Assembly: GCA_029242795.1 (NCBI GenBank)
Contig: JAQWTH010000027.1
Location: forward strand, 1-39,519
Direction of reading: 5' to 3'
Source: Candidatus Pelagibacterales bacterium
GTDB lineage: Bacteria > Pseudomonadota > Alphaproteobacteria > Pelagibacterales > AG-422-B15
DNA: 39,519 nucleotides
A program made the position numbers and the translations under genes. The notes under the pieces are model-generated. The model saw only the letters and a program-made list of their open reading frames with translations. It was not told the DNA's origin and made no database searches. Position 1 is the stretch's first letter; each line of letters starts with the position of its first letter. Shown here piece after piece: positions 1 to 8,549 of this stretch.

Positions 1-538
1 TATAGGTGTTTCTTGCTTTTCTATTTTAACAGATGAAAAATATTTTAATGGAAGTCTTAATGATTTGGTTAATCTTCGAAGAAATACAAAAGCCCCTATC
101 CTAAGAAAAGAATTTATTGTTGATGAATATCAAGTATACGAGGCATTCATTTCAGGTGCAGATTGCATACTTATTATTTTATCAATGATTGATTTAGACT
201 TAGCAAAAAGAATAGAAAACGTGGCAATGTCTCTAGGTCTCGATGCAATAATTGAAGTACACAACGAAAAAGAAATAAATGACGCCATAAAATTTAATTC
301 TAATTTGATAGGAATAAATAATAGAAACTTAAAAGATTTCACTGTAGATATTAATAATGCAATTAGACTTGCTAACGGCATTAAGACTGACAAAATTCTT
401 ATTTCTGAAAGTGGCATAAACTCAAAGAGTGACATTAATCAGACCATAACTAATTCCAGTATTAGAACCTTTTTGATCGGCGAATCATTAATGAGATCTA
501 AAGATATTAGAGCTAAATTTAATAATTTAATAAATTAA
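1..538 (+). CDS. trpC: Indole-3-glycerol phosphate synthase, 5'-truncated by window edge
   Basis: Converts CdRP to indole-3-glycerol phosphate in cytoplasmic tryptophan synthesis. The reading frame is open from base 2, so the gene starts upstream of the window. About 178 residues remain of a family length near 260; the missing part is roughly the first 80 residues. Visible TIM-barrel motifs in order are SILTDEKYF, the catalytic-lysine segment LRKEFIVDEYQ, IIEVHNEKE, IGINNRNL and SESGI, then the phosphate-binding LIGESLM near the end. The stop is TAA. In many alphaproteobacteria trpC is followed by moaC and moeA before lexA; here lexA follows directly after 93 bases. Seen: motifs and frame. 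Known: family function. Confidence is high despite truncation. Confidence 0.96.
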   Translation, partial: IGVSCFSILTDEKYFNGSLNDLVNLRRNTKAPILRKEFIVDEYQVYEAFISGADCILIILSMIDLDLAKRIENVAMSLGLDAIIEVHNEKEINDAIKFNSNLIGINNRNLKDFTVDINNAIRLANGIKTDKILISESGINSKSDINQTITNSSIRTFLIGESLMRSKDIRAKFNNLIN

Positions 539-601
539 ACTATAAATATAATTCCATAATTTATTGATTTCATTACATAAAATTGTATTGAACATTCATG
601 A

Positions 602-616
602 GAACATTGATAGAAC
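602..616 (+). promoter_or_regulatory. LexA operator (alphaproteobacterial SOS box GAAC-N7-GAAC)
   Basis: The bases read GAACATTGATAGAAC, a perfect match to the GAAC-N7-GAAC operator known for alphaproteobacterial LexA. It ends 15 bases before the lexA ATG, so LexA bound here would block its own transcription. A third GAAC half-site lies at 590-593, spaced 8 rather than 7 bases from the next. TTGAAC at 588-593 could double as a -35 element. Autoregulation is inferred from the match and position. Confidence 0.85.
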
Positions 617-631
617 ATAAATATTGGGATT

Positions 632-1309
632 ATGTTAACAAAAAAACAAAAACAACTTCTAAATTATATTGGAACTTTTCAGAGAAGAAACGGTGTCACT
701 CCATCTTATGAAGAAATGAAAGATGCGTTGGAGCTTAAATCTAAATCAGGTATTCATAGACTGATTTTGGCTCTTGAAGAAAGAGGTTTTGTCAAAAGAC
801 TTGCTCACAAAGCGAGGGCGCTTGAAATTATAAAAGACGGCATTACTAATTTAGATGTATCTACTCATAGAAAGAATGTTGTTATTGCAGATTTTAAAGA
901 ACAATCTCATAATTTATCTGAAAATAAAGTTAGCACTATTCCAATGCTTGGTAAAATAGCTGCTGGAACTCCGATTGAAGCAATTCAGCACAATGATGAC
1001 ATGATTGATGTACCTAGAGAGCTTATGTCAGTAGGAGAGTCTTATGCTTTAAAAGTTGAGGGCGACTCAATGATAAATGAAGGAATTCATGAAGGAGATA
1101 CTGTTCTAATCAAAAAAACTAACCTTGCTGAAAATGGAGATATTATTGTTGCACTAATTGATGATCATGAAGCGACTTTAAAAAGATTAAGGAAAAAAGG
1201 GCAAAGCATTGCTCTTGAAAGTGCAAATCCATTATATGAAACTCGAATTTTGGCTGCACATAGAGTTAAAATTCAAGGTAAACTAACTGGTTTATTAAGA
1301 AAATATTAA
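632..1309 (+). CDS. lexA: SOS-response repressor/protease LexA
   Basis: Represses DNA-damage genes and cleaves itself when RecA filaments form. The 225 residues have an N-terminal winged helix-turn-helix at about 1-65 (starting LTKKQKQLL, with SKSGIHRLI as recognition region). A linker follows, then the Ala111-Gly112 cleavage site in GKIAAGTP. The S24-type catalytic pair is complete: Ser146 in VEGDSM and Lys184 in ATLKRL, so autocleavage should work. Length is usual for alphaproteobacterial LexA, which carries a longer linker than the E. coli protein. The ATG start is supported by the N-terminal match and by the operator just upstream. It stands between trpC and gltA as a single-gene unit with its own promoter. 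Confidence is very high. Confidence 0.98.
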   Translation: MLTKKQKQLLNYIGTFQRRNGVTPSYEEMKDALELKSKSGIHRLILALEERGFVKRLAHKARALEIIKDGITNLDVSTHRKNVVIADFKEQSHNLSENKVSTIPMLGKIAAGTPIEAIQHNDDMIDVPRELMSVGESYALKVEGDSMINEGIHEGDTVLIKKTNLAENGDIIVALIDDHEATLKRLRKKGQSIALESANPLYETRILAAHRVKIQGKLTGLLRKY

Positions 1310-1370
1310 TTATCCCTTTTTTTGCCTATTTATTCTTTTCCATTACTAATAAATAGTTTATTTAATAGTC

Positions 1371-2699
1371 ATGAAATCAAAGAAAAAATCAACAAAATCA
1401 AAGAAAAATACTGCAAAACTAATAATAAACTCTAATACATATCAACTCCCTATACACAAAGCTACTGAAGGAAGTAATGTAATTAATGTTACAAAACTTT
1501 TTTCTGAATCAGGTTATTTTACATATGATCCCGGCTTTACCTCAACCGCGGCATGTGAATCAAAAGTTACCTTTATTGATGGTGAAAAGGGAATACTACG
1601 TTATAGAGGAATTGACGTATCTGAATTAGCGAAAAAGAGTGATTTCATAGAAGTTTCTAACTTGCTTATTTATGGAGATTTACCAAATCAAAAACAATTA
1701 AAGAAGTATAGAAAATTAATTATAAATCATACGATGCTTAATGAGCAGCTGATAAAGTTCTTTAACGGATTTAGAAGAGATGCTCACCCAATGGCAATGA
1801 TGGTTGGAGTAATGGGCGCTCTCTCAGCATTCTATCAAGACTCATTAGATATAAATGACCCTCATCAGAGAATGACAGCTGCAAGAAGAATAATAGCTAA
1901 AGCAGCTACTATTGGCGCAATGTCATATAAATATTCAATTGGTCAACCATTCGTTTACCCTGATAATAATCTGTCTTATGCTGAAAATTTTTTAAATATG
2001 TGTTTTTCTGTACCATCTGAAAATTATAAAATTCCTAAAATAATATCAAAAGCAATGGATATAATTTTTATACTCCATGCTGATCATGAGCAAAACGCTT
2101 CAACATCTACAGTAAGATTAGCTGGCTCATCTGGCGCTAATCCATTTGCTTGTATTGCAGCTGGTGTTGCATCTCTTTGGGGGCCTGCTCATGGTGGCGC
2201 CAACCAAGCTGCATTAGAAATGCTTGAAACAATTGGTAATAAAAATAATATCGATAAATATATTAAAAAAGCAAAAGATAAAAAAGATGAATTCAAACTC
2301 ATGGGTTTTGGACACAGAGTTTATAAAAACTATGATCCTAGAGCTAAAATACTAAAAAGTATTTGTAAAAAGGTATTGGCCCATGTTGGCGTAAAAAAAG
2401 ACCCTATATTAGAATTAGCAATAGAACTAGAAAAGAAAGCATTAAAAGATTCTTACTTCATTCAAAAAAAATTGTATCCAAACGTAGACTTTTATTCAGG
2501 AATAATTCTTAGAGCGATAGGTTTCCCGCCAGAGATGTTTACAGTAATTTTTTCAATTGCTCGTACAGCTGGATGGACAGCACAATGGACTGAAATGATA
2601 GATGATCCAATTCAAAAAATTGGTAGGCCTAGACAACTTTATACAGGAAACAAAAGTCAAAAATATGGCAAGATCAGATCAAAAAAGAATACAAGGTAA
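1371..2699 (+). CDS. gltA: Citrate synthase (type II)
   Basis: Condenses oxaloacetate and acetyl-CoA to citrate, the entry step of the TCA cycle in the cytoplasm. At 442 residues it is slightly longer than usual because of a Lys/Ser-rich N-terminal tail of about 13 residues. The catalytic triad is visible: His274 in GPAHGGAN, His315 in GFGHRVYKN and Asp373 in PNVDFYSG; the [11 protein letters not shown] segment is also present. No clear Shine-Dalgarno precedes the ATG. An AT-only hairpin (AATAAA-TAG-TTTATT, 1348-1362) sits 8 bases upstream. It ends one base before the stop of the convergent lpxI gene, leaving no room for a terminator. Elsewhere in alphaproteobacteria gltX and lpxB flank gltA; neither is here. 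Confidence 0.98.
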   Translation: MKSKKKSTKSKKNTAKLIINSNTYQLPIHKATEGSNVINVTKLFSESGYFTYDPGFTSTAACESKVTFIDGEKGILRYRGIDVSELAKKSDFIEVSNLLIYGDLPNQKQLKKYRKLIINHTMLNEQLIKFFNGFRRDAHPMAMMVGVMGALSAFYQDSLDINDPHQRMTAARRIIAKAATIGAMSYKYSIGQPFVYPDNNLSYAENFLNMCFSVPSENYKIPKIISKAMDIIFILHADHEQNASTSTVRLAGSSGANPFACIAAGVASLWGPAHGGANQAALEMLETIGNKNNIDKYIKKAKDKKDEFKLMGFGHRVYKNYDPRAKILKSICKKVLAHVGVKKDPILELAIELEKKALKDSYFIQKKLYPNVDFYSGIILRAIGFPPEMFTVIFSIARTAGWTAQWTEMIDDPIQKIGRPRQLYTGNKSQKYGKIRSKKNTR

Positions 2700-2700
2700 G

Positions 2701-3523
2701 CTAAATAAAATACAAATTAAGCTTATTCTCTTTTAGCATTTTAATTATCTTTGACTTATTGAACACAATCGTATTACTTTTTCTTATAGCAATACCATTT
2801 AAATTTGCCTTAACGGCATTTAGTATTGTTTTAGGGCCAATTACTGGATTATCCGTATTATTTGATTGATTAATTTTTGAAATCTTAATCAGAATGCCTT
2901 CTCTATTATTTAATTTTAATATCTTCTTTTCTGATGCTACTCTTTTTAAAAGTTGATCAGTCCCTTCAGTCGCTTCTATTCCTAATATATATCCATTAGA
3001 AACAACAGCAGCTTGAGCGTTGTCATACTTGGAAATTTTATTTAATAATGAAATACCTTTTTTGATATCAAATTGATCATTATTTTTATCATAAAAAATA
3101 TATTCTTTATCAAATTTATTTAAATAGAAACTATCGTCTATAGATTTAAGTGATTTTGCTATAAAACCCTCATTTTTTAAAATTTTCAAAATTAAATCCA
3201 GCGTTTGGCCGTCACCGTTTTTATATTCATTCATTATTTGAGAAATATATTTTGCTAATACGTTATCAATTTTGATATTTGATAAATTGGGTCTATTAAC
3301 TTTTCCTATAAGGCACACGTCTCTGATATTGAATTTTTTTAACAAGTTAATAATTTTTGAGAATTCATAAACTTTTAAAGAAAATATATTTTTTTTTTTT
3401 TAATGAAATTGAAGTAGATAGATTTATAAAGATTGTATTCGAATATTTTTTTTTTGAATTTTTATAAATCTCTGCAGTTAGAGGTTCATATCCACCTATA
3501 AAAGCAATGTTACTTTTTTTCAT
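2701..3523 (-). CDS. lpxI: UDP-2,3-diacylglucosamine pyrophosphatase LpxI, frame-disrupted at an A13 tract
   Basis: LpxI hydrolyses UDP-2,3-diacylglucosamine to lipid X in lipid A synthesis, replacing LpxH in alphaproteobacteria. The N-terminal part starts at ATG 3523, overlapping lpxA by 14 bases, and begins MKKSNIAFIGGYEPLTAEIY. It runs to a TGA at 3365-3367. The rest is in another frame and ends with TAG at 2701. It holds the family motifs IGKVNRP, GDGQTLD, GIEATEGTDQLLKR and DNPVIGPKTIL. The frames join if one A is dropped from the run of 13 at 3389-3401, giving ...SLKKKNIFSLKVYEFSKII... and a 273-residue protein of normal family size. Upstream of the run the second frame meets a stop, so it cannot be an independent full protein. 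Causes could be sequencing error, mutation, phase variation or transcriptional slippage. The usual partner lpxB is missing next door. Confidence 0.9.
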
Positions 3524-4289
3524 AGCGACATAAGCCCCTACTCGATTTAACTGAAATAAATTCACTTATTTTATTTATCAAAATATTTCCATTGTTTTTA
3601 ATATTATCTATTTTAGTTTGAATAGACACATTGCTTGAAAAAATATCTTTAATAAAATTATTAACTGATTGAATATCAGATTTTCTATAATTAGCTCTTT
3701 TCAGTCCAATTAGATTAAGGCCAGTAATTTTTGCTCTATTTCCGATAGCTAAAGCAAAAGGAAATACATCATTTTCAACGGCACTCATACCACCAATCAT
3801 AGATAATTCTCCAATTCTACAAAATTGATGAATTGCTGATAATCCACCTATAACAGCATTATCTTCAACAATTACATGGCCCCCTAATGTAGCTTGGTTA
3901 GCCATAATAACGTTGTTTCCAACAATGCAATCATGAGCAATATGTACAGCTGTCATAAAAAGAGATTTATTACCAATTATTGTGTTGTATCCACCCCCTT
4001 CGGTGCCAGAATTGACAGTACAAAATTCACGAAAAGTATTAGAGTCACCAATCTTTACAAATGACTCCTCACCAGAAAATTTTAAATCTTGTGGAATTGA
4101 ACCTATTGAACAAAATGAGAAAATTTTATTATTTTTTCCTATACTTGTATTTCCAATTATTGAACTGGATGCAGATATTTCAGTATTATCTCCTATAATA
4201 ACATTACCATCAATATAAACATAAGGACCAATTCTTACATTAGAACCCAATTTAACTCCTTTACTAATAATTGCTGTAGGATGTATCAT
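3510..4289 (-). CDS. lpxA: UDP-N-acetylglucosamine acyltransferase LpxA
   Basis: First committed acyl transfer of lipid A synthesis: moves a 3-hydroxyacyl chain from acyl-ACP to the 3-OH of UDP-GlcNAc in the cytoplasm. The 259 residues are a left-handed parallel beta helix of hexapeptide repeats (for example IGPYVY, IIGDNT, VIIGG-like turns) to about residue 180, followed by a helical C-terminal domain. His119 in VHIAHDC corresponds to the catalytic His125 of E. coli; His154 in SAIHQFCRIG is also conserved. The C-terminal SSRGLCR is typical for alphaproteobacterial LpxA. The start overlaps the fabZ stop as ATGA, and the end overlaps lpxI by 14 bases, so the three are translationally coupled. 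Confidence is very high. Confidence 0.98.
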   Translation of the reverse strand: MIHPTAIISKGVKLGSNVRIGPYVYIDGNVIIGDNTEISASSSIIGNTSIGKNNKIFSFCSIGSIPQDLKFSGEESFVKIGDSNTFREFCTVNSGTEGGGYNTIIGNKSLFMTAVHIAHDCIVGNNVIMANQATLGGHVIVEDNAVIGGLSAIHQFCRIGELSMIGGMSAVENDVFPFALAIGNRAKITGLNLIGLKRANYRKSDIQSVNNFIKDIFSSNVSIQTKIDNIKNNGNILINKISEFISVKSSRGLCRYEKK

Positions 4290-4738
4290 TTCTTATCTTT
4301 ATCCATAATAGTCGCGCACCAAATTGATTCTGCAATCTTATTATCTTTTTCATCTAATAATTCACCTTCAAATTTCCATACCCGTCCCTTTGATCGCAAG
4401 GCGTTTACTTTTGCGAATATTTTTTCATTTGGAAAAACTGGTTTTCTAAATTTTGTATTATTGATATTCATTAAATAAACAATTTTATCAAAGGTTTCTT
4501 CTTTTATACTATAGGCAATTAAAGCTGCTGCTGTTTGGGCCATCATCTCAACAAGAATCACACCTGGAACTACAGGCTGCTCAGGAAAATGACCTTTAAA
4601 AAAATTATCTTTTACAGTAAATGTTTTAACTCCAGTGGCATTTTTTAATTTTTTAATGTCAATTAATTCATCAATAAATAAAAAAGGTTCTCTATGAGGA
4701 ATATATTCTTTAATTTGATTTTGATTCAGGGATACCAT
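4286..4738 (-). CDS. fabZ: 3-hydroxyacyl-ACP dehydratase FabZ
   Basis: Dehydrates beta-hydroxyacyl-ACP to trans-2-enoyl-ACP in fatty acid elongation. It competes with LpxA and LpxD for 3-hydroxyacyl-ACP, which explains its place between their genes. The 150-residue hot-dog fold protein shows YIPHREPFLFID near the N-terminus and the catalytic pair His50 (KGHFPEQPVVPG) and Glu64 (ILVEMMAQ). Length is normal. It ends in TGA overlapping the lpxA ATG, which is one of several genuine UGA stops in the window. Three bases separate its start from the end of lpxD. Confidence is very high. Confidence 0.98.
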   Translation of the reverse strand: MVSLNQNQIKEYIPHREPFLFIDELIDIKKLKNATGVKTFTVKDNFFKGHFPEQPVVPGVILVEMMAQTAAALIAYSIKEETFDKIVYLMNINNTKFRKPVFPNEKIFAKVNALRSKGRVWKFEGELLDEKDNKIAESIWCATIMDKDKK

Positions 4739-4741
4739 GAC

Positions 4742-5728
4742 TCAATTAACTTTATTTGTTTTTAATGTTTTTTTTAAGTGGGTAAACATGTTGATTGCCG
4801 GGTCACCCATAATTCTTTGATTATTTTCTATGCTATTTCTTACTCCACTTTTTGCAGCTATTTCTACATGATCTCCAATTTTGACATGCCCAACAATTCC
4901 CACCTGTCCACCCATTTTAACATAACTTCCTATATTAGCGCTTCCAGCGATTCCACATTGACCGGCTAAAACAGAATTTGAGCCAATTTTAACGTTATGA
5001 GCTATATGAACTTGGTTATCTAAATAAACATTTTCACCTATATAAGTATCTGAAAAACTACCACGATCAATTGTGCAATTTGAGCCAATATAACAATTGT
5101 CTTGTATTACTACTCTTCCAATATGATAAATCTTTAAATTACTATTATTTTGAAAAGCGAAACCAAAACCAGGCTGGCCAATTGAACAATTATTTTCAAT
5201 TTCAACATTATCACCAATTATTGAATTTTGAATTATAGTATTGGAGCCAATTTTAACATTTTTACCGATAATACAACCTTCAAGTATTACTGAGCCGTCT
5301 CCAACAAATAAGTCAGCTCCAATTTTGCATCCATTTTTAATAATTGCAGATTTAGAAATATTATAATTTTTTTTAATATTCGTCTTCTTTAGTTTAATTT
5401 TTTCAGAGTTGCTTAAATCTCTGTAAAATAGATTTGATATTTTAGCTACAGAAGAATGCACATCTGGCACAATAATTGTTATTATATTTTTAAAATCAGA
5501 TATATCTTTTCTCTTCGTAGAAATAATTATCCCCTTTGGGCTTTCTGCAGATGAAGAAAAATTATGCCCATCATACAAAAAAGTTAGGTCATTTTTTGAG
5601 CAGTTATTGAGTCCTTTAAACGAAGAAAAACTTATATTTTTATAATTTGATGATTTTTCATTTATCTCTAAAGCTGATAAAATATTATTATAAGAAATTG
5701 GTCCTAATTTCTTATAAAAATTAAACAT
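4742..5728 (-). CDS. lpxD: UDP-3-O-acylglucosamine N-acyltransferase LpxD
   Basis: Third step of lipid A synthesis: adds the N-linked 3-hydroxyacyl chain to UDP-3-O-acylglucosamine. Of 328 residues, about the first 100 form the uridine-binding domain (CSKNDLTFLYD). Hexapeptide repeats of a left-handed beta helix follow from about 125 to 300 (IGADLFVGDGSVI, IGKNVKIGSNTII, IGQPGFGF). The catalytic histidine lies in the VHIAHNVKIG segment (His244; E. coli His239 region). Length is close to the family norm of about 340. The stop is TGA. The gene lies 14 bases after skp and 3 before fabZ in the same operon. Confidence is very high. Confidence 0.97.
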   Translation of the reverse strand: MFNFYKKLGPISYNNILSALEINEKSSNYKNISFSSFKGLNNCSKNDLTFLYDGHNFSSSAESPKGIIISTKRKDISDFKNIITIIVPDVHSSVAKISNLFYRDLSNSEKIKLKKTNIKKNYNISKSAIIKNGCKIGADLFVGDGSVILEGCIIGKNVKIGSNTIIQNSIIGDNVEIENNCSIGQPGFGFAFQNNSNLKIYHIGRVVIQDNCYIGSNCTIDRGSFSDTYIGENVYLDNQVHIAHNVKIGSNSVLAGQCGIAGSANIGSYVKMGGQVGIVGHVKIGDHVEIAAKSGVRNSIENNQRIMGDPAINMFTHLKKTLKTNKVN

Positions 5729-5742
5729 ATATTTAAAAGAGA

Positions 5743-6285
5743 CTAGTCTTCTAATTCAACTTTAATTTTAGGAAGGTTTTTATTAAGTATTTTTATAACT
5801 TCTTCTGTCATGTCCATTTCATCTGCAGACATAACAACAGCATTTTTCTCTAGGATTACTGTAATTCCAACCTCTTTAGCATATTCATTAATAATTGGCT
5901 TAACTTCATCTAATATTTTAGCTCTAGCCATCTGAACCATTTGATCTAATTTTCTTAATTTTTCTTGTCTTTCAATTTGATAGTTTTGTACTTTTTTTTC
6001 AAAATCAGCAACTTTAACCTCAAATGCCTCAGGAGCCATAACAGATTGTTGCTCAATTAATCTTTCACGTTCCTTGATTATGAGATCATCTTCACTTTTA
6101 GACTCTTCTTCTGAGTTTTTTTGAATTTTATCTATCTGCTTAGTTGCATCAATTGCCGCTTTAGATTCTGTTAAGACTTTATTAATATCAATAATGCCTA
6201 TTGAAGTATTAGGGTATTGATCAGCAAATAAGCATGAAGAAGAAAAAAATAATAATGTAAGTAGTATAAAATTGAATTTTTTCAT
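5743..6285 (-). CDS. skp: Periplasmic chaperone Skp/OmpH family
   Basis: Holds unfolded outer-membrane proteins in the periplasm on the way to BamA. The 180 residues start with a signal peptide of about 21 residues (Lys-Lys followed by a hydrophobic stretch ending CLFA). The mature protein begins SIGIIDINKVL, the conserved OmpH beta strand. A charged coiled-coil region then spans about 45-125, rich in Glu, Lys and Gln, and the C-terminal strand reads ITVILEKNAVV. It lies 2 bases after bamA and 14 before lpxD, the usual position in proteobacteria. Function is assigned from family and context; the coiled coil itself is weakly conserved. Confidence 0.93.
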   Translation of the reverse strand: MKKFNFILLTLLFFSSSCLFADQYPNTSIGIIDINKVLTESKAAIDATKQIDKIQKNSEEESKSEDDLIIKERERLIEQQSVMAPEAFEVKVADFEKKVQNYQIERQEKLRKLDQMVQMARAKILDEVKPIINEYAKEVGITVILEKNAVVMSADEMDMTEEVIKILNKNLPKIKVELED

Positions 6286-6287
6286 AA

Positions 6288-8528
6288 TTAAAAATTGTAT
6301 CCTATATCAAAATAAAAAGTATCTATTGCGTCCGTTTCTTTCTTTTTTAAAGGTTGAGCAAAAATAAAATTAATTGGTCCAATTGCACTATCCCACATAA
6401 AATTAAGTCCCAAAGAAGATCTTAAATAATGCTCATCATCTATTGAGCCAAATCTATTATCAAGACCCCAAACACTCCCAACATCTAAAAATAGTGTACT
6501 TGTAATATCAAAATTTTCTATTGGTAAATCAATATTTGTTTCAGTTGATAACAAATAAAAATATTGACCTCCAGTATATGAATTGCCTGTTTTTGGACCT
6601 ACACGTTGACTCTGAAAACCTCTTAATTTATTACCTCCTAAATCAAAATATGAAGATATAGGGGCATACTTATTATTATATCCATTTACATGGCCACCAT
6701 TAAGTTTAAGAGATCCAATTAATGATCTACTGATTCTCTTATAGTATGTGTAATCTATCGTGCTTTTTATATAAAAAGAGTCACCTCCTAACCCTGCAAG
6801 ATCTTGATTTAAGATATACTTATATCCAGCTGAAGGCTTATAGGGGCTATTTCTTTTATCACTTGAAAATGAATAACCGACACTAGATACAGTTGTAGTT
6901 CCAGCAAGTAACTTTTCATAACTTGTGGCATCTACATCAGCCGTGGTTTTGTCATTAAATATTGCATATTTAGTCGTAATTCTTTGATCATAAGAAAGAG
7001 GAAATCCTAATGCTAGTCCAAAACCAATTTTTTCAGTTTCGTAATTTACTGTAGCAGAGTCCTGCAGCTCACTATATAAATCAGTTTTAATATATAAATC
7101 TCTTCCATATAGATAAGGTTCTGCGAAAGAAATATCATATGCAGTAAATTCATCGCCAAAGTTAGATTGAAACTTAAGTTGCTGACCTTTACCTAAAAAA
7201 TTATCCTCTGTAATCCCTAATTGTAAATTTGCTTTTGTCGCAGAGGAGTATCCTGCGCCAATCGTGGCTTCACCAGTATTTTTTTCTTCAACATCAATTA
7301 TTAAATTAATCTTATCAAATGCTTCATCTTTTTCTTCAGTAATACTTACTTTACTAAAATACTGAAGGGCTTGGATTTTATTTTTCGATACGTCGATTAG
7401 GTATTTGCTATATGAGTCCCCCTCTGAAATTGAAAGCTGCCTCCTGATAACTCTGTCAGTTGTTCTCGTATTACCGTTAATAATAATTTTCTTAATATAT
7501 ACCTTTGGGCCTTCATTGACCAAATAACTTATATTTACTTTCTTTTTTTCATTATCAAATGTTTTATTAGAGTCTATTTGTACAAAAGAATATCCATAAG
7601 CAGACGCACTATTTTTAATTGAGGCAATATCATCTCTTATAAGATTAGCATTATATAAGTTTCCTGATTTAACACTTAATGTATTGCTTAAAAATTGATC
7701 ATTTAATTTCTTAAACTTACTTTCAATTATTACATCTCCAAAAGAATACAATTCACCTTCATTAACCGTTAATATTATTTCAAATTGATTTTTATTTGGA
7801 ATTAATTGAGCAATAGAAGATTTAAAAGTAAAATTTGGATAACCACTATTTTTATATAGATTTGAAATTAAGATTTTGTCATACTCGAGTCTATCTGGAT
7901 CATAATTATCCGAAGAGGAGAAGAATCTCAATAAGTTTGAAGTTTTAGTCTTCATTTCCTTTCTCAATTCTCTTGAAGAAAAAACATTGTTTCCTATAAA
8001 AGTAATTTTTGATACTGAAACAATATCAGACTCATTTACTTCAAAAATCAAGTTAACACGATTATCTATTAATGTTTCAACTTTTGGAATAACTTCAGTA
8101 GATAGTCTTCCGGACCTTTGATAAAGTGATAGCAGTTTCTTAACATCTTTTTTTACTTTAGATCTTGAATATATAGACCTGTCTCTCAAAGAGATTTCAC
8201 TTAGTAAATCAGCATCACTTTTCTTATCATTACCAACAAATTTAATTAAATTAATAGTAGGATTTTCTCTGACAGTTATATTTAATAATCCATCTATAAA
8301 TTGAATCTTTACATCAGAAAATAAATTAGTCTCGTATAAACTTTTTAATGCAATATTTCCTATTTCATTTGAATAGAGACTATCAATATTTAATTTAGAA
8401 TATGAAATTACAGTCTCGCGTTCTATTCTTTCTAGGCCATTAATTTTGATTTCATCAATAGAAAAATCATCGGCTAAAATAGAATTACTGAAGAAAGCAA
8501 GTATCGTGATTAAGATTACATTACGCAT
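6288..8528 (-). CDS. bamA: Outer membrane protein assembly factor BamA
   Basis: Core of the machinery that folds beta-barrel proteins into the outer membrane. The 746 residues comprise a signal peptide ending about residue 19 (ILADDF), POTRA repeats to about residue 370 (for example INLIKFVGN, VSKITFIGNNVFS, VYIKKIIINGNTRT), then a 16-strand beta barrel. The barrel carries the L6-loop motif LRGF at 635-638 (consensus VRGF) and ends in aromatic FYFDIGYNF, the beta signal. Length is normal. It follows dxr by 21 bases; in most alphaproteobacteria the site-2 protease rseP lies between them, and it is missing here. Confidence is very high. Confidence 0.98.
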   Translation of the reverse strand: MRNVILITILAFFSNSILADDFSIDEIKINGLERIERETVISYSKLNIDSLYSNEIGNIALKSLYETNLFSDVKIQFIDGLLNITVRENPTINLIKFVGNDKKSDADLLSEISLRDRSIYSRSKVKKDVKKLLSLYQRSGRLSTEVIPKVETLIDNRVNLIFEVNESDIVSVSKITFIGNNVFSSRELRKEMKTKTSNLLRFFSSSDNYDPDRLEYDKILISNLYKNSGYPNFTFKSSIAQLIPNKNQFEIILTVNEGELYSFGDVIIESKFKKLNDQFLSNTLSVKSGNLYNANLIRDDIASIKNSASAYGYSFVQIDSNKTFDNEKKKVNISYLVNEGPKVYIKKIIINGNTRTTDRVIRRQLSISEGDSYSKYLIDVSKNKIQALQYFSKVSITEEKDEAFDKINLIIDVEEKNTGEATIGAGYSSATKANLQLGITEDNFLGKGQQLKFQSNFGDEFTAYDISFAEPYLYGRDLYIKTDLYSELQDSATVNYETEKIGFGLALGFPLSYDQRITTKYAIFNDKTTADVDATSYEKLLAGTTTVSSVGYSFSSDKRNSPYKPSAGYKYILNQDLAGLGGDSFYIKSTIDYTYYKRISRSLIGSLKLNGGHVNGYNNKYAPISSYFDLGGNKLRGFQSQRVGPKTGNSYTGGQYFYLLSTETNIDLPIENFDITSTLFLDVGSVWGLDNRFGSIDDEHYLRSSLGLNFMWDSAIGPINFIFAQPLKKKETDAIDTFYFDIGYNF

Positions 8529-8549
8529 TAGGCTCCTATTATAAATTAA

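Noticed and set aside
1348-1362. AT-only hairpin between lexA and gltA as a terminator
   Set aside because: The six-pair stem is entirely A-T, has no following T-run, and sits 8 bases before the gltA start; too weak to call.
3982-4478. Plus-strand open frames opposite lpxA and fabZ
   Set aside because: Shadow frames of the hexapeptide-repeat and hot-dog genes; no start signals and no conserved features.
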